Assembly (NCBI GenBank): GCA_910579435.1
Contig: CAJTVF010000036.1
Location: 1-26,754 of the forward strand
DNA from: an uncultured Oscillibacter sp.
GTDB lineage: Bacteria > Bacillota > Clostridia > Oscillospirales > Oscillospiraceae
Direction: 5' to 3'
Length of the DNA stretch: 26,754 nucleotides
The notes beneath the pieces were generated by a model. The model made no database searches, was not told the origin of the DNA, and saw only the letters and a list, made by a program, of their open reading frames with translations. Numbering within the stretch: the first letter of the stretch is position 1; every line of letters begins with the position of its first letter. The position numbers and the translations under genes were made by a program. Shown one piece after another: positions 13,903 to 21,849 of this stretch.

Positions 13903-14282
13903 TCCTCCACCTCGGGCTTGGGGCCCCGGGCGGCTTCCTTTTCCTCCTCGCGGCGCAAAAGCTCCAGAATGTGCGCCCCGTGCTGAATGGAGTCGTCGCC
14001 GATAAACTGGAGCTCCGGCGTACAGCGGAGCTGGAGGACATGGCCCAGCTCCCGCCGGAGGAAGCCGGAGGCGGATTTCAGCCCCTTCAGAACGTCCTTC
14101 TCCTGGTCCTTGTTCAGCACGCTGACATAGACCCGGGCATAGCGCAGGTCGTTGGTGGTGTCCACCCGGGTGATGGAGACCATGCCGGTGCCGGAGACCC
14201 GGGGGTCCTTCAAATTGCGGAGCTGGCCCGCCAGCTCCCGCTGGATTTCGTCGTTGATGCGGTTGATTCGGTTTGAGGCCAT
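13899..14282 (-). CDS. rbfA: Ribosome-binding factor A
   Basis: A 127-aa KH-like ribosome maturation factor that binds the 30S subunit near helix 1 of 16S rRNA. Seen: RINRINDEIQRELAGQL at the N-terminus, DPRVSGTGMVSITRVDTT, YARVYVSVL, and the C-terminal LQFIGDDSIQHGAHILELL. AAGGAG precedes the ATG. It has a slightly longer acidic C-terminus (PEVEE) than the minimal family. Its stop overlaps the nrnA start, and a hairpin separates it from infB upstream. Confidence 0.93.
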   Translation of the reverse strand: MASNRINRINDEIQRELAGQLRNLKDPRVSGTGMVSITRVDTTNDLRYARVYVSVLNKDQEKDVLKGLKSASGFLRRELGHVLQLRCTPELQFIGDDSIQHGAHILELLRREEEKEAARGPKPEVEE

Positions 14283-14302
14283 AGGCGTTCTCCTTCTTTC
14301 AA

Positions 14303-14331
14303 TAAAGGCGGCGGTGTGACCGCCGCCTTTA
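14303..14331 (-). terminator. Hairpin between infB and rbfA
   Basis: A perfect 13-bp inverted repeat, TAAAGGCGGCGGT, with a 3-nt loop and followed by TT on the minus strand. It lies inside the operon, so it may act as a partial terminator or RNA-processing and stability site rather than a full stop. Confidence 0.55.
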
Positions 14332-14339
14332 TCATGTCC

Positions 14340-16769
14340 TTACTGAGGAATTTCCTCCATGGTATAGCCTTCCACGATATCGCCTTCCTTGATATCGTTG
14401 AATTTCTCAATAGTCAGGCCGCACTCATAGCCGCTGGCCACTTCCTTGGCGGCGTCCTTGAACCGCTGGAGGGAGCCCAGCACGCCCTCGTGGATGACGA
14501 TGCCGTCCCGGACCAGCCGGATGGAGCAGTTCCGCACGATCTTGCCGTCCTGGACATAGCAGCCGGCCACGGTGCCCACGCCGGAGACCTTGTAGGTCTG
14601 GCGGACCTCCGCGTGGCCCAGCAGGGCCTCCCGGTACTTGGGGGCCAGCATGCCCTTCATGGCGGCGGTGATCTCGTCAATGCAGTCGTAGATGACCCGG
14701 TACATCCGCATATCCACGTTCTGCCGCGCCGCGCCGTCCCGGGCGGCGGCGTCAGGCCGGACATTGAAGCCCACGATGATGGCGTTGGAGGAGGAGGCCA
14801 GCATGACGTCGGACTCGTTCACCGCGCCCACGCCGCCGTGGATGACCCGGACGTTGACCTCCTCGTTGGAGAGCTTCTCCAGGGAGGCCTTCACCGCCTC
14901 CACGCTGCCCTGGACGTCGGCCTTGACGATAAGGGCCAGTTCCTTCCGCTCGCCGGCCTGGATCTGGTCGAACAGGTTCTCCAGGCTGACCTTCTGCACG
15001 GGAGCGGCGGCCTTGGCCCGCTCCTCGGCCTTGCGCTGCTCCACCAGCTCCCGGGCCATCCGCTCGTCGCTGACGGCGAAGAAGGGGGACCCGGCGGTGG
15101 GGGCCTCGCTGAGGCCCGCGATCTCCACGGGGACGGAGGGGCCCGCCTCGGTGAGCCGCCCGCCCTTGTAGTCCAGCATGGTCCGCACGCGGCCCACGGC
15201 GGTGCCCGCGATGATGATATCGCCCTGCTTCAGGGTGCCGTTCTGGACCAGGAGCGTGGCCACGGGGCCCCGGCCCTTGTCCAGCCGCGCCTCGATGACG
15301 GTGCCCTGGCCCGCCCGGTTGGGGTTGGCCGTCAGCTCCGCCATCTCGGCGGTGAGGGTCACCATCTCCAGCAGGTGGTCGATGCCGATGTTTTTCTTGG
15401 CGGAGATTTTGCAGCAAATGGTCTCGCCGCCCCAGTCCTCGGGGACCAGGCCGTGCTCGGTGAGCTGCTGCATGACCTTGTCGGGGTTGGCGTTTTCCTT
15501 GTCGATTTTGTTCACCGCCACCACGATGGGGATATTGGCCGCTTTCGCATGGCTGATGGATTCGATGGTCTGGGGCATGATGCCGTCGTCCGCCGCCACC
15601 ATCAAAATGGCGATGTCCGTCACCATGGCGCCCCGGGCGCGCATGGAGGTAAATGCCTCGTGGCCCGGGGTGTCCAGGAAGGTGATGGGCTTGCCGTTCA
15701 CCTGGACCTGATAGGCGCCGATGTGCTGGGTGATGCCGCCGGCCTCGCCGGAGGCGACGGACGTATTCCGGATGGTATCCAGCAGGGAGGTCTTGCCGTG
15801 GTCCACGTGGCCCATGACCACCACGACGGGGGCCCGGGGGACCAGGTCCTCCGCCTTATCCTCGGACACGTCGATGAGCTTCTCCTCGATGGTGACCACG
15901 ACTTCCTTTTCCACCTTGCAGCCCATTTCCTCGGCGATGAAGGCGGCGGTGTCGTAGTCGATCATCTGGGGCAGGGAGGCCATGATGCCGTTTTTCATCA
16001 GGGCCTTGACCACCTCGGCGCCGGTCTTTTTCATGCGGGAGGCCAGCTCGCCCACGCTGATCTCGTCGGGAATGGAGACCTTGACGGGGGCCTTCTTGGC
16101 AATCTCCAGCTGGAGGCGGCGCATCTTCTCCGCCTCGTCCTGGCGGCGCTTGTTGGAGAACACGGGGCCGCCCCGGCGCTGCTGGCCGCCCCGGACCTTC
16201 TCCCGGCCGGAGCGCTGCTGGCGCTGCATCCGCTCGCCCTGCTGGCCTCCCAGGGTCTCCAGGCGCTCGTCGTACTTGGCCAGGTTCACGTCGCCGCCTT
16301 TCCGGGTGTCCACGATCTTCTTCTGGGGCACCCGGCTGGCGGGCCTCTGAACGGGCTGCTGGTTCTGTTGGTTCTGCTGTCCCTGCTGCTGGGGGGCGGG
16401 CTTGGGCTGTCCGGACTGCGGCTTCTGGCCCTGGGCGGACGGCTGTCCGGCCGCGGGCTGCTGGCCCTGCTTGCCCGGCTGCGCGGACGGCTTGCCCTGG
16501 GCGGGCTGCGGCGCGGGCTTCTTCTCCTCCGCCGGGGCGGGCTTCGCCTCCTGATAGGTCTCCTGGAAAATCGCCTGGATATCGGAAATGGGATGATCCT
16601 GGGTCAGCCGGTCAAAGATGATGGACAGCTCCCGGTCCGTCAGCACCTGCATATGGTTCTTGGGAGCCGCGCCGTACTTGGTCAGGATCTCCGTAATGGT
16701 CTTGGTGGGGAGGCCGAAGTCCTTCGCCACCTCATGGACTCTGTATTTTTCAATAGCCAAATGAAACAC
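14340..16769 (-). CDS. infB: Translation initiation factor IF-2
   Basis: An 809-aa GTPase that places initiator tRNA on the 30S subunit and promotes subunit joining. The N-terminal IF2_N domain (KYRVHEVAKDFGLPTKTI) is followed by a Gln/Pro/Ala-rich low-complexity linker (about residues 75-150). A second IF2_N segment and the G domain come next: GHVDHGKTS (G1), GGITQHIGAY (G2), DTPGHEAF (G3), NKID (G4) and SAK (G5). Domains II to IV follow. The start is GTG 16769 (GGAGAGG about 10 nt upstream) or TTG 16760 (AGGTG 6 nt upstream); the latter gives MAIEKYRVHEV, the more usual N-terminus. It lies downstream of ylxQ after a 132-bp gap containing a hairpin. Confidence 0.95.
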   Translation of the reverse strand: MFHLAIEKYRVHEVAKDFGLPTKTITEILTKYGAAPKNHMQVLTDRELSIIFDRLTQDHPISDIQAIFQETYQEAKPAPAEEKKPAPQPAQGKPSAQPGKQGQQPAAGQPSAQGQKPQSGQPKPAPQQQGQQNQQNQQPVQRPASRVPQKKIVDTRKGGDVNLAKYDERLETLGGQQGERMQRQQRSGREKVRGGQQRRGGPVFSNKRRQDEAEKMRRLQLEIAKKAPVKVSIPDEISVGELASRMKKTGAEVVKALMKNGIMASLPQMIDYDTAAFIAEEMGCKVEKEVVVTIEEKLIDVSEDKAEDLVPRAPVVVVMGHVDHGKTSLLDTIRNTSVASGEAGGITQHIGAYQVQVNGKPITFLDTPGHEAFTSMRARGAMVTDIAILMVAADDGIMPQTIESISHAKAANIPIVVAVNKIDKENANPDKVMQQLTEHGLVPEDWGGETICCKISAKKNIGIDHLLEMVTLTAEMAELTANPNRAGQGTVIEARLDKGRGPVATLLVQNGTLKQGDIIIAGTAVGRVRTMLDYKGGRLTEAGPSVPVEIAGLSEAPTAGSPFFAVSDERMARELVEQRKAEERAKAAAPVQKVSLENLFDQIQAGERKELALIVKADVQGSVEAVKASLEKLSNEEVNVRVIHGGVGAVNESDVMLASSSNAIIVGFNVRPDAAARDGAARQNVDMRMYRVIYDCIDEITAAMKGMLAPKYREALLGHAEVRQTYKVSGVGTVAGCYVQDGKIVRNCSIRLVRDGIVIHEGVLGSLQRFKDAAKEVASGYECGLTIEKFNDIKEGDIVEGYTMEEIPQ

Positions 16770-16801
16770 CTCGTTCTGTTCCTCTCCAGAAGCCCGTTTG
16801 A

Positions 16802-16827
16802 AAACCGGCGGACCCTCCGCCGGCTTT
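16802..16827 (-). terminator. Hairpin between ylxQ and infB
   Basis: CCGGCGGA pairs with TCCGCCGG over a 3-nt loop, with AAAG/TTTT extending the stem base on the minus strand. It occupies the longest gap between genes of this operon and is probably an attenuating or processing structure. Confidence 0.5.
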
Positions 16828-16901
16828 CAGACGGACTTGGGAGCGGAGAAATTTTATGGAAATGGATGGGCCTTCGGGCCCCTGTCGTCCGGGGCGGCAC
16901 C

Positions 16902-17648
16902 TCAGCGCCCCCCGCCCTTGTCCCGGCCTCCGCCGAAGGGAGGCTTGGGCCCGGCCTTGCCTCCACGGCGGGGCGGACGGCCCGGTTTTCCGCTCTGGGG
17001 GCGGCCCTTGCCGGTCCCCCGTTCGCCGGGGCGGTCCGGCCTCCCGCTTCGGGCCTCTCCCGGCCTTCCGCCGTGAGGACGGCCTGTTCCGGCGTCCTTC
17101 CGCTCCCCGTCCCGGGGGCGGTCCCAGGACCTTCCGGCCCGCCGGTCCGCCGGCTTCCTCCTCTCCCCCGGGGGATGGAAGCGGTCTCCCTCCCGGCGGG
17201 GCCGGGAAGGACGGCGGTCCTGCCCCTTGGGGGACGGTTCCTGCTTCGGCGGGTCCCGTCTGGGCGCGGTTTTCCGCTCCGCGGCCCGGCGGCGCTTCAG
17301 GTCCATCCGGGCGGCGGCCTCGCCGTACCGCTCCGGATCCAGCTGGGCCAGCCGCTCCACTGCGGCGGCGGCCAGCCCCAAATCCGTCAGAGCCGCGATA
17401 GCGGCGCTGCCCCGGCCCAGGGCCCCGCCCAGCTCCGCCTTGTCGAAGGGGAGCGTCAGGTAGAGGCAACGGCCCTCTTCCGCCAGGTGCTCCGCCCGGC
17501 GCAGGGTGTTCCCCGCCGCGTCGGAGGCCGTCAGGAGCAGCCGCGCCTGTCCGGCCTTGGCCGCCAGGGCCGCAGGCTCCTCCCCCACGGCCAGCCTCCC
17601 GCCCCGGAACGCCAGCCCCAGGAGGGAGAGCACGTTCTGTCCGTTCAT
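16902..17648 (-). CDS. ylxQ: YlxQ-type L7Ae/L30e RNA-binding protein with a long Arg/Gly/Pro-rich tail
   Basis: A 248-aa protein. The first ~100 residues are an L7Ae/L30e-type ribosomal-protein-like domain: LSLLGLAFRGGRLAVGEE, ARLLLTASDAAGNT, and the FDKAELGGALGRG segment. This domain binds kink-turn RNA in relatives. The rest (about residues 115-248) is a disordered-looking stretch packed with Arg, Gly and Pro (RRAAERKTAPRRD, SGRPDRPGERGTG, GKPGRPPRRGGK). Typical YlxQ proteins are only ~100 aa, so this extension is unusual and should add non-specific RNA binding. The gene overlaps ylxR by ATGA. The symbol rests on position plus domain. Confidence 0.8.
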   Translation of the reverse strand: MNGQNVLSLLGLAFRGGRLAVGEEPAALAAKAGQARLLLTASDAAGNTLRRAEHLAEEGRCLYLTLPFDKAELGGALGRGSAAIAALTDLGLAAAAVERLAQLDPERYGEAAARMDLKRRRAAERKTAPRRDPPKQEPSPKGQDRRPSRPRREGDRFHPPGERRKPADRRAGRSWDRPRDGERKDAGTGRPHGGRPGEARSGRPDRPGERGTGKGRPQSGKPGRPPRRGGKAGPKPPFGGGRDKGGGR

Positions 17649-17917
17649 GTCCCGCCTCCCAGCTCCGCCTCCATGGCGTCGTACACCTCAGGGGGAATGG
17701 CGGTCTCAAAGGCCCGCTCCAGGGCCCGGGACTTCCGGGCCTTTTTCAGGCACGCCGGGTCCGGGCACACATAGGCCCCCCGGCCCGGCTTCTTCCCGGT
17801 GAAATCCAGGCTCACCGCCCCCTCCGGGGAGCGGACCGCCCGCAAAAGGGCTTTCTTATCCTTCATCTCCCGGCAGCCGACGCACTGGCGCTGGGGAATT
17901 TTTTTCACCTTGGGCAC
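17645..17917 (-). CDS. ylxR: YlxR (DUF448) RNA-binding protein
   Basis: A 90-aa protein of the YlxR/DUF448 family, with RQCVGCREMKDKKALLR at the N-terminus and the central GKKPGRGAYVC motif followed by a CLKKARKSRALERAF helix. Structural work on the family indicates a nucleic-acid-binding fold, and the gene always sits between nusA and infB. The GTG at 17917 is chosen because GGGGGGA stands 6 nt upstream and this gives the normal ~90-residue length; a TTG at 17956 would add 13 atypical residues. The stop overlaps the ylxQ start. Confidence 0.88.
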   Translation of the reverse strand: MPKVKKIPQRQCVGCREMKDKKALLRAVRSPEGAVSLDFTGKKPGRGAYVCPDPACLKKARKSRALERAFETAIPPEVYDAMEAELGGGT

Positions 17918-17971
17918 GCGGGTCCCCCCTCTCCATCCATCTGTCCAAACCGGCAAACCGCCGCTTGGCGC

Positions 17972-19171
17972 TTACTCCTCGGAAGCCTCCGGAGCCTCTT
18001 CGCCCTCCGGGGCCCCCCCGTCCTCCAGAACCTCCGGGCTCTCTGCGGGGAAGGGCTCCCCGTCCTCCTCGGGCTGGTAGCTCTGGGGCTTAATGTCAAT
18101 CTTATATCCCGTCAGCCGGGCGGCCAGGCGGGCGTTCTGGCCCTCCTTGCCGATGGCCAGAGACAGCTGGTCGTCCGGCACCACGCAGCGGCAGGCCTTG
18201 ACCCCTTCCTCCGCCATGCGCACGTCCACCACGTCGGCGGGGGCCAGGGCGGCGGCGATGAACTCGGCGGGGTCCTCGCTGTACTTGATGATGTCGATTT
18301 TCTCTCCCCGGAGCTCGTCGACAATGGCGGCCACCCGCTGGCCCCTGGGGCCCACGCAGGCGCCGATGGGGTCCACGTTCTCCTCCCGGGACCAGACGGC
18401 CATCTTCGTGCGGCTGCCCGCCTCCCGGGCGATGGAGCGCACCTCCACGGAGCCGTCGAAAATCTCCGGGACCTCCAATTCAAAGAGCCGCTTCACCAGG
18501 CCCGGGTGGGTCCGGGAGATCAGCACCTGGGGCCCCCGGGTGGAGTGGCGCACGTCCACCACGTAGACCTTGATGTGCATGCCCTCCTCCAAAGGCTCGC
18601 CGGGGACCTGCTCCCCGGCCAGCAGCAGCGCCTCGGTGGTCTCCGCGCCGGTGCCGATGCGGAGGGAGGCCGCGCCGTTCCGGGGGTCGATGCGGGTGAC
18701 CACGCCGGTGAGGATCTCGTGCTGCTTGGAGTTGAATTCGTCGTAGACCTTGCCCCGCTCGGCCTCCCGGAGGCCCTGGATGATGACCTGCTTGCCGTTT
18801 CCGGCGGCGATGCGGCCGAATTCCATTTTGTCCACCGGGATGTTCACCACGTCGCCGATCTCATACCGGGCGGAGAGGGCCTTGGCCTCCTCCAGGGACA
18901 TCTCGTTGAAGGGGTCCACATAGTCCTCCTCGTCCACCACGGTCTTGCGGATGAACATGCGCAGCTCCTTGTGCTCCTCGTCCGCCTCCACGACGATGTT
19001 TTCCTCTTCCACGTCCTTGTGGTCCCGCTGGTAGGCGGTGGTGATGGCCTTGATGACCTTCTCCAGCATAGCCTCCTTGGGAATGCCCCGTTCCTGCTCC
19101 AGCAGTTCCAGGGCGGCGAAGATTTCCCCGGGGTTCATGCCGGCGGGTTCTTTCTGCTTCTTGCCTCTCAT
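17972..19171 (-). CDS. nusA: Transcription termination/antitermination protein NusA
   Basis: A 399-aa RNA-polymerase-binding factor. The N-terminal domain (FAALELLEQERGIPKEAML) is followed by an S1 domain (about residues 145-205, with ILTGVVTRIDPRNGAASL) and KH1 (GLVKRLFELEVPEIFDGSV). KH2 contains GPRGQRVAAIVDELRGEKID and LAIGKEGQNARLAARLTG. A short Glu-rich acidic tail ends the protein, without the extra AR repeats of Proteobacteria, as usual for Firmicutes. AAGGAG stands about 10 nt before the ATG. It lies downstream of a small membrane ORF. Confidence 0.95.
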   Translation of the reverse strand: MRGKKQKEPAGMNPGEIFAALELLEQERGIPKEAMLEKVIKAITTAYQRDHKDVEEENIVVEADEEHKELRMFIRKTVVDEEDYVDPFNEMSLEEAKALSARYEIGDVVNIPVDKMEFGRIAAGNGKQVIIQGLREAERGKVYDEFNSKQHEILTGVVTRIDPRNGAASLRIGTGAETTEALLLAGEQVPGEPLEEGMHIKVYVVDVRHSTRGPQVLISRTHPGLVKRLFELEVPEIFDGSVEVRSIAREAGSRTKMAVWSREENVDPIGACVGPRGQRVAAIVDELRGEKIDIIKYSEDPAEFIAAALAPADVVDVRMAEEGVKACRCVVPDDQLSLAIGKEGQNARLAARLTGYKIDIKPQSYQPEEDGEPFPAESPEVLEDGGAPEGEEAPEASEE

Positions 19172-19186
19172 CTTTGCCGATTCTCC

Positions 19187-19408
19187 TTAAATTACAAAAT
19201 TACATAATACGCCGCACATTTTATTGGTTTTCCGCTGTTTCCCGGGCACAAACACGCCAGGGAGCACCAGGATCAGGCTGGGGAAAATGACCCGCTGAAG
19301 GGGGAATGCCGTCCCGCTGATGCTGTCTGCCGGCCGCATGCAGGCATAGGCAATGACGGTAAGCAGCAGCGCGGGCCCCGTTAAAATGAGCTTGTGGTTC
19401 AGCTTCAT
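19187..19408 (-). CDS. Hypothetical small two-TM membrane protein between rimP and nusA
   Basis: A 73-aa protein with two hydrophobic helices, LILTGPALLLTVIAYACM (about residues 7-24) and VIFPSLILVLPGVFV (about 40-54), and basic or polar ends. I do not recognise a family. A possible ribosome site, AAGGCGGGG, stands before the ATG. It is 65 bp after the rimP stop and 15 bp before the nusA start, so it would be cotranscribed with both. It is less GC-rich than the genes around it. Most Firmicutes have rimP and nusA adjacent, so this ORF is either a lineage-specific addition or a chance ORF. Confidence 0.5.
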   Translation of the reverse strand: MKLNHKLILTGPALLLTVIAYACMRPADSISGTAFPLQRVIFPSLILVLPGVFVPGKQRKTNKMCGVLCNFVI

Positions 19409-19473
19409 AACACCCCGCCTTTTCTATATAAATCAGCGTAAATCCAAACGCTGTACCCGAAGCCGGGGCTTCC

Positions 19474-19935
19474 TCAAAATTCCACCCGCAGCCGGACCAG
19501 CGCCACGTCCTTCTTCTCAAAGGTCTGAGGCGCGCCTCCCGCCTCCACGGTGACGGCCCCGCTCTCCGGATCATAGGCCGTCAGGACGCCGGGGATCTCC
19601 TTCCGCCCGTCCAGGGCGCGGTAGAGCTTCACCAGCACGGGACTGCCCATGAATTGGGCGAAGTCCCCGGGCCGCTTCAGCGCCCGCTCCGCCCCGGCGG
19701 AGCCCACCTCCAGGGTATAGCTCCCCTCGATGGGGTCCGCCTCGTCCAGCAGGTCCGAGAGCTTCCGGGACACGGCCTCGCAGTCCAGGATGTCCACGCC
19801 GCCCTCCTTGTCCAGCAGAACCCGGAGATACCAGGTCCCGCCCTCCTTGACATATTCCACATCCCAAAGGGTGCAGCCCGCTTCCGCGACGGCGGGAGCG
19901 GCCAGCTCTGCGGTCAGTTCGGTAATTTTCTTCAT
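19474..19935 (-). CDS. rimP: Ribosome maturation factor RimP
   Basis: A 153-aa protein that binds the 30S subunit during assembly of its 3' domain. Family blocks are visible: the N-terminal VAEAGCTLWDVEYVKEGGTW, LRVLLDKEGGVDILDCEAVSR, YTLEVGSAGAERALKRPGDF, and a C-terminal SH3-like barrel ending with KKDVALVRLRVEF. The ATG at 19935 (GGAGGG about 9 nt upstream) gives the usual length; an upstream in-frame start at 20025 lies too near the promoter. It is the first gene of the operon that runs to ribF. Confidence 0.92.
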   Translation of the reverse strand: MKKITELTAELAAPAVAEAGCTLWDVEYVKEGGTWYLRVLLDKEGGVDILDCEAVSRKLSDLLDEADPIEGSYTLEVGSAGAERALKRPGDFAQFMGSPVLVKLYRALDGRKEIPGVLTAYDPESGAVTVEAGGAPQTFEKKDVALVRLRVEF

Positions 19936-20042
19936 AAATGGACGGCCCTCCAAACCATTTTGAGGAAGGGAAAATTGCCAAAAGAAAGAGCGGACCGCCG
20001 GCCCACTCCCTACCTTAGCTTCCATCTTACTCTAACATATGC

Positions 20043-20071
20043 AATATACCACAGCTCATGAGAAAGCGCAA
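20043..20071 (-). promoter_or_regulatory. Promoter of the rimP-nusA-infB-ribF operon
   Basis: Minus strand TTGCGC (20071-20066), 17 bp, TATATT (20048-20043). It leaves a leader of about 100 nt before rimP. The next recognisable terminator is after ribF. Confidence 0.65.
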
Positions 20072-20144
20072 GCCTTTTTGGAAATTTTCGTCCCGATTCC
20101 GGGGGAGGAACCCGGCCTTCTCTGCCCGGCCCGCAAAATCCCTC

Positions 20145-20173
20145 TTGTAAAAGGCGGAAAGATGGTGTATGAT
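20145..20173 (+). promoter_or_regulatory. Promoter of the 61-aa membrane protein gene
   Basis: TTGTAA (20145-20150), a 17-bp spacer, and TATGAT (20168-20173), divergent from the rimP promoter. Confidence 0.65.
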
Positions 20174-20206
20174 AGATTCGATTTTGGACATTAGGAGGAA
20201 GCTGTT

Positions 20207-20392
20207 ATGAGCAAAACCGCGAGCATGGTCATGAAGATCATCGGCGCCAGCCTGGCCTTTGCCGCTTTCGTCTGCCTGCTGATCGGCGGCTGGCACGATC
20301 TCAGCGTGGGATACTGCGGCATGAAAAAGCGCCTGAGCCAGAGATTCAGCTCCGAATACGACGACTACGCCGACGAGGAACTTTACGAATAA
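20207..20392 (+). CDS. Hypothetical 61-aa single-TM protein with an acidic tail
   Basis: A 61-aa protein with one membrane helix (about residues 9-28, KIIGASLAFAAFVCLLIGGW), a short basic loop (KKRLSQRF), and an acidic, Tyr-rich C-terminus (EYDDYADEELYE). I do not recognise a family. AGGAGG stands 7 nt before the ATG, and the gene has its own promoter and terminator, so it is very likely expressed. It lies between the divergent rimP operon and the pyr operon, with no obvious tie to either. Confidence 0.7.
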   Translation: MSKTASMVMKIIGASLAFAAFVCLLIGGWHDLSVGYCGMKKRLSQRFSSEYDDYADEELYE

Positions 20393-20398
20393 GCGGTC

Positions 20399-20433
20399 CT
20401 CCCGCCCCGGTTTTCCAGGGCGGGAGATTTTTT
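20399..20433 (+). terminator. Intrinsic terminator after the 61-aa gene
   Basis: CTCCCGCCC pairs with GGGCGGGAG, followed by ATTTTTT. It ends 12 bp before the pyr promoter -35. Confidence 0.85.
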
Positions 20434-20444
20434 GCCCCGTCCGG

Positions 20445-20473
20445 TTGACAAAGCCGCGGTTTTCCGATATCAT
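20445..20473 (+). promoter_or_regulatory. Promoter of the pyr operon
   Basis: Consensus TTGACA (20445-20450), a 17-bp spacer, and TATCAT (20468-20473). The leader to the pyrC ATG is only about 25 nt, too short for a PyrR-type attenuator. Confidence 0.75.
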
Positions 20474-20505
20474 GTCTTTTCGAGTAACTGGAGAGGAGAG
20501 TGCTT

Positions 20506-21849
20506 ATGCGTCTGCTGCTGACCGGCGGGTCCGTCTTTTTCGGCGGGGGATTCCATCCCCTGGAAATTGCCGTTTCCGAAGGGCGTATTGTTTCCGTTTC
20601 CCCCCGCCTTCCCCGAGACGGCGCGGCCGTCGTGGAATTGAATCATGGTTTTGTCGTTCCAGGTTTCGTTGATGTTCACGTTCATCTTCGAGAGCCTGGA
20701 TTTTCTTATAAGGAGACGATTGCCTCCGGCACGGCGGCGGCGGCGGCGGGAGGCTATACCGCCGTCTGCGCCATGCCGAACCTGGCCCCGGTCCCCGACA
20801 GCCCGGAGCATCTCCGGGCGGAGCTGGAGGCCATTGCAAAGGACGCGCGGGTCCACGTCTACCCCTACGGGGCCATCACCCGGGGGGAACAGGGGGAGGC
20901 GCTGGCGGACCTCGCCGCCCTGGCTCCCGACGTCCCCGGCTTTTCCGACGACGGGCGGGGCGTCCAGCCGGAGGACATGATGCGCCGGGCCATGGCGCTT
21001 GCCAAAAAGCTGGACAAGCCCATCGCGGCCCACTGCGAGGACGAACGCCTCCTGACCAAGGGCTGGTGCGTCCACGACGGGGCCTTTGCCCGGAAGCACG
21101 GCCTCCCGGGAAACGACCCCGCCAGCGAGTGGAAGCAGGTAGAGCGGGATATTCAATTGGTCCGGGAGACCGGCTGCCGCTACCATGTCTGCCACGTCTC
21201 CACCAAAGAGAGCGCGGCCCTCATCCGCGCCGCCAAAGGGGAGGGCCTCCCCGTCACCTGCGAGACCGCCCCCCACTACCTCTGCCTCTGCGACGAAGAC
21301 CTGGAGGACGACGGGCGGTTTAAGATGAATCCCCCCATCCGCTCCGCCGGAGACCGGGACGCGCTGGTGGAAGGGCTTCTGGACGGGACGGTGGACTGCA
21401 TCGCCACGGACCACGCCCCCCACTCGGCGGAGGAAAAGGCCAGGGGCCTCCGGGGAAGCCTCAACGGGGTCGTGGGCCTGGAGTGCGCCTTCCCGGTTCT
21501 CTACACGGAGCTGGTGAAAACGGGGAAGGTCCCCCTGGAAACCATCCTAAACGCCCTGTGCGTCAACCCCCGGAGGATATTCGGCCTGCCGGGCGGGACC
21601 ATTGCGGAGGGCCAGCCCGCCGATTTGACGGTGCTGGCTCTGGACTGCGAACCCCATATCGTAGCGCCGGAGCGGTTCCAATCTATGGGCCGGGCTACGC
21701 CCTTCGAGGGCCGGACCGTGAACGCCGCCGTGTATATGACCATCTGCGGCGGAAAGATCGTTCATGAGCTGGAAAGCGTGGTAGTAGCCAGGGACGCCGC
21801 CAAGGGAGTTATCCGGGGCTATGACCGCCAAGAAGGAGGGGAACCATGA
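20506..21849 (+). CDS. pyrC: Dihydroorotase
   Basis: A 447-aa class I dihydroorotase (third step of UMP synthesis) that cyclises carbamoyl aspartate to dihydroorotate. Zn ligands are visible in DVHVHLREPG (His58 and His60), with further sites in IAAHCEDERL and CHVSTKES. The catalytic Asp is in TDHAPH (Asp302). The C-terminal metal-independent beta sandwich (GGTIAEGQPADLTVLALD) is normal for amidohydrolases. AGGAG stands 7 nt before ATG 20506, better than the in-frame GTG at 20500. It is the first gene of the pyr operon, overlapping pyrK by ATGA. It lies on the plus strand with its own promoter. Confidence 0.95.
   Translation: MRLLLTGGSVFFGGGFHPLEIAVSEGRIVSVSPRLPRDGAAVVELNHGFVVPGFVDVHVHLREPGFSYKETIASGTAAAAAGGYTAVCAMPNLAPVPDSPEHLRAELEAIAKDARVHVYPYGAITRGEQGEALADLAALAPDVPGFSDDGRGVQPEDMMRRAMALAKKLDKPIAAHCEDERLLTKGWCVHDGAFARKHGLPGNDPASEWKQVERDIQLVRETGCRYHVCHVSTKESAALIRAAKGEGLPVTCETAPHYLCLCDEDLEDDGRFKMNPPIRSAGDRDALVEGLLDGTVDCIATDHAPHSAEEKARGLRGSLNGVVGLECAFPVLYTELVKTGKVPLETILNALCVNPRRIFGLPGGTIAEGQPADLTVLALDCEPHIVAPERFQSMGRATPFEGRTVNAAVYMTICGGKIVHELESVVVARDAAKGVIRGYDRQEGGEP

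Noticed and set aside
14316..17774. 1152-aa plus-strand ORF opposite infB and ylxQ
   Set aside because: It is an antisense shadow caused by GC-rich third positions. Its sequence is low-complexity His/Gly/Asp/Leu, while the minus strand encodes clear IF2 and YlxQ.
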